A stretch of DNA of 64,000 nt from Heterohyrax brucei. Taxonomy: Eukaryota > Chordata > Mammalia > Hyracoidea > Procaviidae. Both the position numbers and the translations under genes were made by a program. Below, piece after piece: positions 57,873 through 64,000 of this stretch; position 1 is the first letter of the stretch; the number at the start of each line of letters is the position of its first letter. A model generated the notes under the pieces. That model was not told where the DNA came from. It saw only the letters and a program-made list of their open reading frames with translations, and did no database searches. Where the stretch lies: positions 63,848,351 to 63,912,350 of the forward strand of contig CM053162.1 in assembly GCA_028571685.1 (NCBI GenBank), read 5' to 3'.

Positions 57873-58387
57873 AGTAATTATTATATTCTACTGATTTACA
57901 CGACTTTAGCAGACGAGGAACATAAATAAACCTGGCTGCCATGTAGCGATTTTTTTTTTTTTGAGGATTCACCCCTCTGCTCAAATGACTTGTATTTTAA
58001 ATCTCATCTTTGACTTGCATCCCTTTAACTTAGTTCTTTGACTTCCAAGAACATTCCTAATTTTCCTGAGGAACAAAAACCTTAAAGCTGGAGCTTTACG
58101 GAGGACTAACTGTGTGTGCACAAGAAGGGCCTAGCAAGTAACAGAGCTTATTGGAAGATGAATTCCATTGTCACTGCTATTCATCAAGGACCAGCAGTGC
58201 TTCACACATGACATTGACTCTCTGGTAAAAACTACTAGAGCAAGCTACATAAAAGATAATAATAGTGGCTGGCAAACACCATAATCTTTGTTTATCTAAA
58301 AATGCTACTGTAAAAGTTAGAGTTGACCTAAAAGAGGCTGGAGAAGCTGGGCTGGAATGCTGCTTGAGTGAGCAAACACATGCCTAC
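57873..58387. other. Intergenic sequence
   Basis: No gene or repeat recognised. Confidence 0.35.
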
Positions 58388-58829
58388 CTTTTTTTTTTTA
58401 AATTACGATTGAGTAAAAATATACGCCAAAGCCAGAAAGCCAAGTGCTGTCAAGTCGGAAAAATATACAATCCCATATAAATTTGCATATGCACCTATAA
58501 GTGGCTCCTACCACTCTCCCTGCCTGGTGACAGCACACTCCTCCTCTCCATTCTATACATGTTATATCCTTCTAACAATCTCCTGTCCCCTTCTCTTCAC
58601 TCTCTCCTCCGTGTTCAGTAAGAGGTCAGCCAAATGACATCCTACAGATGCACTGAGTGAAAGTGGTCATTGGCAAAAGGACAAATATTGTATGAGACCC
58701 CTAGTATAAGAAAACAGACTCATGCATAGAAGAAAAGACTCTTTGATGGCTGCAAGGGTGTGGAGGGAAGGAGGAAAAGGGTGAGGTATTGGTTAGATAG
58801 TGGATAGAAAGTTGGTTAATTGAAATCTG
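58388..58829 (-). mobile_element. L1 insertion with 5' inversion
   Basis: The left part (58388-58652) is the reverse complement of the end of the L1 3' UTR, beginning with a T-run. The right part (58653-58829) reads plus and matches the ORF2 end and 3' UTR start (48053-48205). Taken as a minus-strand insertion, the upstream segment is inverted relative to the 3' segment, with about 680 bp lost between, as in twin priming. Flanks share TGCCTA (58381-58386 and 58830-58835). A 34-bp micro-insertion sits inside. Confidence 0.85.
58425..58458 (-). repeat. Tail-only micro-insertion (34 bp) nested in L1
   Basis: It starts GCCAAAGCCAGAAAGCC, and AAGTGCTGTCAAGTCGG follows. Exact 10-bp direct repeats AAAAATATAC flank it (58415-58424 and 58459-58468). 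Removing the insert and one repeat leaves a continuous L1 3' UTR. Confidence 0.87.
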
Positions 58830-58929
58830 TGCCTATTTTTTTTTAATTGGGAACGTCTACAAAGTTGGGCAGTTTGAGTCTCTCAAGTTACCATCTTACA
58901 TGAGAAGCTCTAGTCACCACCAATGTATT

Positions 58930-59611
58930 TTAGCCCTTTGTATTTTTCTCTATTTTTAATTTTAACATATAATACATGGAATCAGGAATCAGAAGCTGAA
59001 GAGACAAACAGTGTGAGAAGCTGAGCTGCCTCAGTCTCAAAAGTTATGGTCATGACCTCAGGGGTTTGAAATGATGGTGCCATGGCTTCTTGTGTTTGTA
59101 AGGGTGGAATTGCTACACATTTGGGCTTAGGGTGTACCTGAAGTCAACGGGGAAGAGTTACTGTGTAATTGGGCCTAGAAGACAGATTTGTAGTTCAAGG
59201 TCAGGAGTCTCCACTCAGAATCCAGAGAGTATGGCCATACCTAGAGGGCAAGGTTAGCAAGTAAATTGTCTCAGAGAACAGAGGATTATTTTCAAAGCTT
59301 TGAGGGCTAACGTAGTGTGTTCTGCTGACGTGCTTGTTGCATAGTAATGCCTTTATTCCCTGAAATTTATCCCATTTGTAACAGAAATGTCTAGCTTGTG
59401 CCTTCCTGTTCTACTATTGTAGCTTTGGAAGCAGCTTGTGTTCTAGGTTTCACGAATGTAGAAGAGATTTTGTATTTTGAACTTGGATCTGATTTAAGAC
59501 TTCTATCTTATGGGATGGACAAGTTTTTGCTATGACTTTTGCTATGATGGGGCAATTGTGTTATATGTTTCGAAGATGTGATTTTTGAGGGTCCCAAGGG
59601 TAGAGTGTCAT
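58930..59611 (+). mobile_element. MaLR-like internal sequence, 3' end
   Basis: It lies directly upstream of the LTR at 59612. It has the style of the end of a MaLR internal region: 'tttatcccatttgtaacagaaatgtctagc', 'tttgaacttggatctgatttaagac', and 'agggtagagtgtcat' immediately before the LTR. No coding frame, as expected for MaLR elements. The left boundary is uncertain. Confidence 0.55.
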
Positions 59612-60126
59612 TGATTGAGCTGTGTCCTCCCAAAAATGTGTGTAGACATATGGCTGGGACATGAGTCCCATTATTTCATGATTACTCTCCATTTTATGAT
59701 TTTCCTATGCTGTATGTTAGAAGATTAGGGTGGGACTGTAAATCCCTTCATAAGATAACCTCCCTGCTCCACTGTAAAAGGAGTTTCCCTGGGGTATGAC
59801 TTACTTCACCCTTTATCCTTTCATCCTACAAGAGATAAAAAGAAAGTTAAGCAAGCAGAGAATCAGGTACCTCACACCATCAAAAAAGCAGCATCATGAG
59901 AAGAGCACATCCTTCAGACCTGAGGTTCCTATGCCAAGATGCTCCCTGACCAAAGACTGATGCAACATATGGACTTTCCTCCAGACCCAACAGGAGGAAA
60001 GTCTTCCCCTTGAGTGAACATCCTGAATTTGGACTTGTAGCTTACTGGACTAGCTAAGTATAGTTCTCTTGTTAAAGCTATCCTCTTGCGGTATACCTGT
60101 TAGAGCAGCCCTCAATGACTAAAACA
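59612..60126 (+). mobile_element. MaLR/ERV-L-type LTR
   Basis: It starts TGATTGAGCTGTGTCCTCCC and ends ACTAAAACA (TG...CA), about 515 bp. It shares blocks with the solo LTR at 21074 ('gagtttccctggggtatgac', 'gttcctatgcc', 'cctccagacccaacaggagg'). Confidence 0.78.
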
Positions 60127-60208
60127 CCGATTATAAGCCCTAGATGATGACTAAACACTAGATGACTAAAACACTGATTATAAGCTCTAATGTGATAAGT
60201 ATCATCAA
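60115..60208 (+). repeat. 47-bp tandem duplication across the LTR end
   Basis: 'gactaaaacaccgattataagccct' at 60117 recurs as 'gactaaaacactgattataagctct' at 60164. The duplication spans the 3' edge of the LTR. Confidence 0.75.
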
Positions 60209-60429
60209 ATATCGTGTATTATTTTATTTGAATGTGCAAATCTTTACAGTATGTTATTACAAAGAATATCAATGAATCAAAGGAGAGGTGCATTAGTTAT
60301 TTTGCTATATTCTGCCTAATGGTTTTTAAAAGTTCTACTATAAACAAAATAATATATTTCCTCACATCTTTGACTAAAATGTCAATTGTCTATCATTTTG
60401 GTTTTTTAGTTAGATAAAATATGACATAG

Positions 60430-61890
60430 TATTCTACCCTAAATCAAATGATTATGACTATGAAGTTTGAAGATTATTTTTTCAATGCATTTTTTTGTTC
60501 CTGCAAGTCATTTTTCCTTTTGATTATTTGGTTTCACATAAATATTTTGAAGTGTATTTTTACATTATGAATATTAACTCTTTATGTTACATAGCTTGAA
60601 CTTTGCTTTCAAGTTCGGGAGGATACAGGTATGTGAGAATATGGGGAGGCATATACCACTGGGGATCAACCAGGACACTGGTCAGCACAAGCTATAACCT
60701 ATGCAAGTGGTAGGACTGTGATTAACCGTAATTGTGGATGATTCAGGTCTTCAGTATGTCTTCCCTTGGGCATGATGGTGGCAATGACCTTGAAGAACAT
60801 CAGTTACCTTAGTATTCATTACCAATCAGTGGTAATATGTACATGGATAAAGTCTTGAATTTGATGTGCAACTACCATATTTTATTGACTCTAAAATGTT
60901 ACTGATTTCATATTCTAAAATGTTATTTTTTTATATTCAACTGAGAAAATAAAACAAAAATGTTCTAATTATAACTGAAATACACAGAAATTAAAATACA
61001 TTTCAATCTTCATAGTCAGTATTTTAGTACGTTAGTTGTACAAAGTGTAAAACATACACATTTGCCAGCAATTCACTAGCGAGTAGTATAAAGGCTCATT
61101 TTCCTATGTGTAAATGAAGTAACCTTTCCTATTTTTTCTTTATAATCATATATAACCATTGTTTTATTTTTTTTGCTGTTTATTTTATCCTTTAAATTTA
61201 TTTTTAGAATATTCTTAAAATTTAATTTTGTTTTTTTATTTGATTGTACACTAACTTGAAAGTCTCCATCATGAAATTTAATGCATATATTTATTTATTC
61301 ACTCATTTATGTACAAACAATACACACCAATTGTTCATATTATTACACATGGCGATGGTTTATTCACTTTTGTTAGTTGGTACTTATTGTCTAAATACAT
61401 CATCTCATATTTATGAATTCCACATGTAGTGGACTTAAAGGTTATATTAGCTTTTGGCTCTTATGAATGTAACTGCTTATTTGCATACTGTGTTTTTGTT
61501 TTTTTCCTTTGGTGGAAGTTCTTCATATAGTTTAGATAGTAGCCAGTTTTCAATTAGTGTTGCAAATTCATTTTAAGTCTTTTAAAGGTACCTTCTTGTG
61601 TGAGTTTTGAATTTTTCATTTAGGTCAATTGATTTAACATTTCTTTATGATTAATATGGAGTCTTTTTTTTTAATTGTCATAAATGAATATTTTTCTTTT
61701 ATATTTAGATCTATAATCCACTTAGAATCAGTTTTTGGTGGGATATGTGAGGAGGTAAGCAATATTCAATCATTCCAATGCCATATTGCAATATTACTTT
61801 TGTCATAAGTTAGTTTTCCATAATGTGAGGGTCTGTTTTAGGACTCTCTTCCATAATTTTGATCCACCTTCATCTTTTTATGTAAATACC
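60430..61890 (-). mobile_element. Old L1 fragments, minus strand
   Basis: 'aagtgtatttttacattatgaatattaactctttatg' near 60550 and 'atttagatctataatccacttagaatcagtttttggtggg' near 61700 resemble reverse-complement L1 ORF2. The part between (about 60610-61450) is AT-rich and unassigned. No open frame of note. Confidence 0.5.
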
Positions 61891-61904
61891 TTACTGTCTT
61901 AACT

Positions 61905-63057
61905 TTTGTTGCTAGGTGCCCTTGAGTTGGTTCTGACTCATACTGACACTACCCACAACAGAACAAAACACTCTAGCTTTACACCATGCCCGCAATTGTT
62001 TGTATTCTTAAGTCCATCGTTGCGGCCACTGTGTCAATCCGTCTCACCAAGGCCTTCTACTTTTTTGCTGACCCTCCACTCTACCAAGCATAATGTCTTT
62101 CTCCAGGGACTGATCTTTCCTGACAATACATCCAAAGTATGTAGGATGCAGTCCTGCCATCTTTGCTTCCAAGGAGCACTCTGGTTGTACTTCCAGAATG
62201 GATCTGTTTGTTCTTTTGGTAGTCCACAGTACATTCAATATTCTTTTCCAACACCACAATTCAAAGGCATCAATTCTTCCTCTGTCATCCTTGCGCATTG
62301 TCCAGCTTTCACATGTATATGATGTAATTGAAAATACCATGACTTTGGTCTGGTATACTTAAGTCTTCAAGGTGACACCTTACTTTTCAATACTTTAAAA
62401 AGATCCTTTGCAGCACATTTTCCCAATACAATGTGTCTTTTGATTTCTTGACTGATGCTTCCATGGGCATTGACTGTGGACACAAACAGAATGGAATCCT
62501 TGACAACCTCAATCCTTTCTCCATTAGTGATGATGTTACTTACTGGTTCAGTTGTGAGGATTTTTGTTTTCTTGATGTTGAGGTGCAACCCACAATGAAG
62601 ACTGTGGTCTTTGATCTTCATCAATAATTGTTTCAAATCTTCTCCAAGTCCAGCAAGTAAGGTGGTGTCGTATGCATAATGTAGGTTGTCAATGAGTCTT
62701 CTTTCAATCCTGATGCCTCTTTCTTCTTCATATAATCCAGCTTCTTGGATTGTTTGTTTGGCATACAGATTCAAAAGGTGTGGTGAAAGGATACAACCCT
62801 GATGCACACATATCCTGACTTTAAACCATGCAGTGTACCTTGTTCTGTTAGCATGGCTGCCTCTTGACCCACGTACAGATTCCTTAAGAGCACAATTAAA
62901 TGTTCTATAATTCTCATTTTATGGAGCATTAGCCATAATTTACAATAATCCACACTGCTGAATGCTTTTGTAAGGTCAGTGAAACACAGTAATGTCATTC
63001 TGGTATTCTCTGCTTTCAGCCAAGATCTATCTGACATCAGCAGTGATATCCCTGGTT
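61905..63057 (-). mobile_element. RTE (BovB-like) LINE, 3' half with longest surviving frames
   Basis: Three minus-strand open pieces cover RT to the C-terminus: 62771-63079 ('DLTKAFSSVDYCKLW'), 62367-62807 (146 codons, with 'MHQGCILSPHLLNLYA' and 'YAYDTTLLAG' where the catalytic YADD is expected) and 62044-62340 (98 codons, 'CESWTMRKDDRGRIDAFELW'). The catalytic box has one Asp replaced by Tyr. The endonuclease half is missing, as expected for 5' truncation. The 3' end is at about 61905. Confidence 0.92.
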
Positions 63058-63061
63058 CCAA

Positions 63062-63190
63062 TAGTATCCTTGGTGACACAGTGGTTAAGAGCTTGGCTCC
63101 TAACTAAAAGCAGTTCAAGTCTACAAGACACTTCTTGGAAATTCTATAGGTTGTTCTACTCTGTCACATAACAGCTAAAACCAAATCCAT
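63062..63190 (+). mobile_element. AfroSINE
   Basis: 'tccttggtgacacagtggttaagag' through 'ggaaattctataggttgttctactctgtcacata'. The end is decayed. Confidence 0.87.
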
Positions 63191-63289
63191 TGCCAGTATG
63201 TGGATTCCAAGACACAGTGACATAGACAGGTGTGTCTATATATATTATTTATAGATTTATGACATTAGATAGATGGTTAACAACAAACA

Positions 63290-63436
63290 ACAACCCACTG
63301 TCACCAAGTCAATTCACACTTATAGTGACTCTACAGGTCAGAGTAGAACTGCCCCATAGAGTTTCCAAGAAGCACCTGGTGGATTTGAACTGCCATTCTT
63401 TTGCTTAGTAGATGCAGCATTTAATACTACACCAAG
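63290..63436 (-). mobile_element. AfroSINE
   Basis: 'cactgtcaccaagtcaattcacacttatagtgactctac' through 'atactacaccaagaca', preceded by an AACAAC tail. Confidence 0.92.
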
Positions 63437-63454
63437 ACAGATAGTTATGTAAAC

Positions 63455-63598
63455 AAACAAAAAAACTCACTGCTTTCAAGTCAATTCCTACTCACAGCTA
63501 CCATACAGGACAGAGTTTCCAGGGAGTGACTGATGTATTCATACTGCCAACCTATTTGTAAACAGCCACAGCACTTAATCACAGTGTCACCCGGGTTT
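63455..63598 (-). mobile_element. AfroSINE
   Basis: 'actgctttcaagtcaattcctactcacagc' through 'atcacagtgtcacccgggtttt'. A separate copy next to the previous one. Confidence 0.9.
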
Positions 63599-64000
63599 TG
63601 TACACACATGCATTTTAAAAGCGCTATTAATGTAATAGAACATTATAAAAAGAGAAGCCTATATATATACATACGTATATGTATATGTACGAATATGTAC
63701 AAATACATATATGTATGAATCTGTAAACTTCATTGTTCTAAGTGCCACATGCCTCACTGCTGAATATCACTATGCTTGCCTTCAACATAACCCTCGTGGG
63801 AAGCTAAGCACCAATGCCAGTACCTAGTCCACTCTTCAAAGCAATTTTCAGACTGTCTCTGGAATGGCCATTGTGCACACTGGCAGGGTGATAAGTTTGT
63901 GAATTTAATTGTATAGTTGTCTGTGAAAGAGTTTTTAGCCAGTCAACAAATAAATGTATTGGAACTCCCTCCCTACTCACCTGATCCAGCCCCCACTGAC
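63599..64000. other. Terminal unassigned sequence with a TA-rich microsatellite
   Basis: 63660-63720 is an imperfect (TATG/TACA)n run. The rest shows no gene or repeat. Confidence 0.5.

Overview
This window is non-coding nuclear DNA from a placental mammal, almost certainly an afrotherian and most likely an elephant or another paenungulate. The main reason is about 30 copies of one tRNA-derived SINE family. Its head reads like 'ccctggtggtgcagtggttaag', its middle like 'ggggcagttctactctgtcctatagggtc' and its end like 'gagtcggaatcgactcgacggca', which fits the AfroSINE family. RTE (BovB-like) LINEs and L1 elements with a lineage-specific 3' UTR accompany it. I see no host protein-coding gene, exon, tRNA or rRNA gene that I can support. 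All longer reading frames are pieces of LINEs or of one endogenous retrovirus.

Layout: 0.6-2.2 kb holds an old ERV-L pol remnant. 6.1-10.6 kb is an L1 (+) with decayed ORF1 and ORF2 that ends at the FADD motif of reverse transcriptase. 14.0-17.2 kb is a long RTE copy (-) carrying SINE insertions. 18.6-21.9 kb is an old L1 (-) split by a clean solo LTR (21074-21562). 22.3-25.4 kb is a cluster of RTE pieces in alternating orientation, including a fold-back. 29.7-31.3 kb holds L2, then an MLT1 LTR split by an 837-bp L1 3'-UTR insertion. 32.1-41.2 kb is L1 sequence into which a class II (betaretrovirus-like) provirus inserted on the minus strand (34379-39771). 43.9-49.1 kb is a second L1 (+) with an internal ORF2 deletion. 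49.2-51.4 and 61.9-63.1 kb are RTE copies (-). 58.4-58.8 kb is an L1 with a 5' inversion. 58.9-60.1 kb is a MaLR-like internal sequence with its 3' LTR.

The provirus is the best-preserved element: two 283-bp LTRs differing at 8 sites, a 6-bp target duplication, a primer-binding site matching tRNA-Ile instead of tRNA-Lys, gag, a dUTPase-protease region, a truncated pol fused to the end of env, a polypurine tract, and canonical-looking slippery sites at both frame changes. It cannot make a virus: pol lacks RNase H and integrase, most of env is gone, and gag, pro and env all have frame breaks or stops.

The most unusual signal is a set of seven very short insertions (19-74 bp) made of nothing but the 3' end of an AfroSINE/RTE-type retroposon. 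All share the core GCACTTGGC, and six are flanked by exact 6-11 bp direct repeats. They look like tail-only target-primed insertions and are short enough for routine repeat masking to miss.
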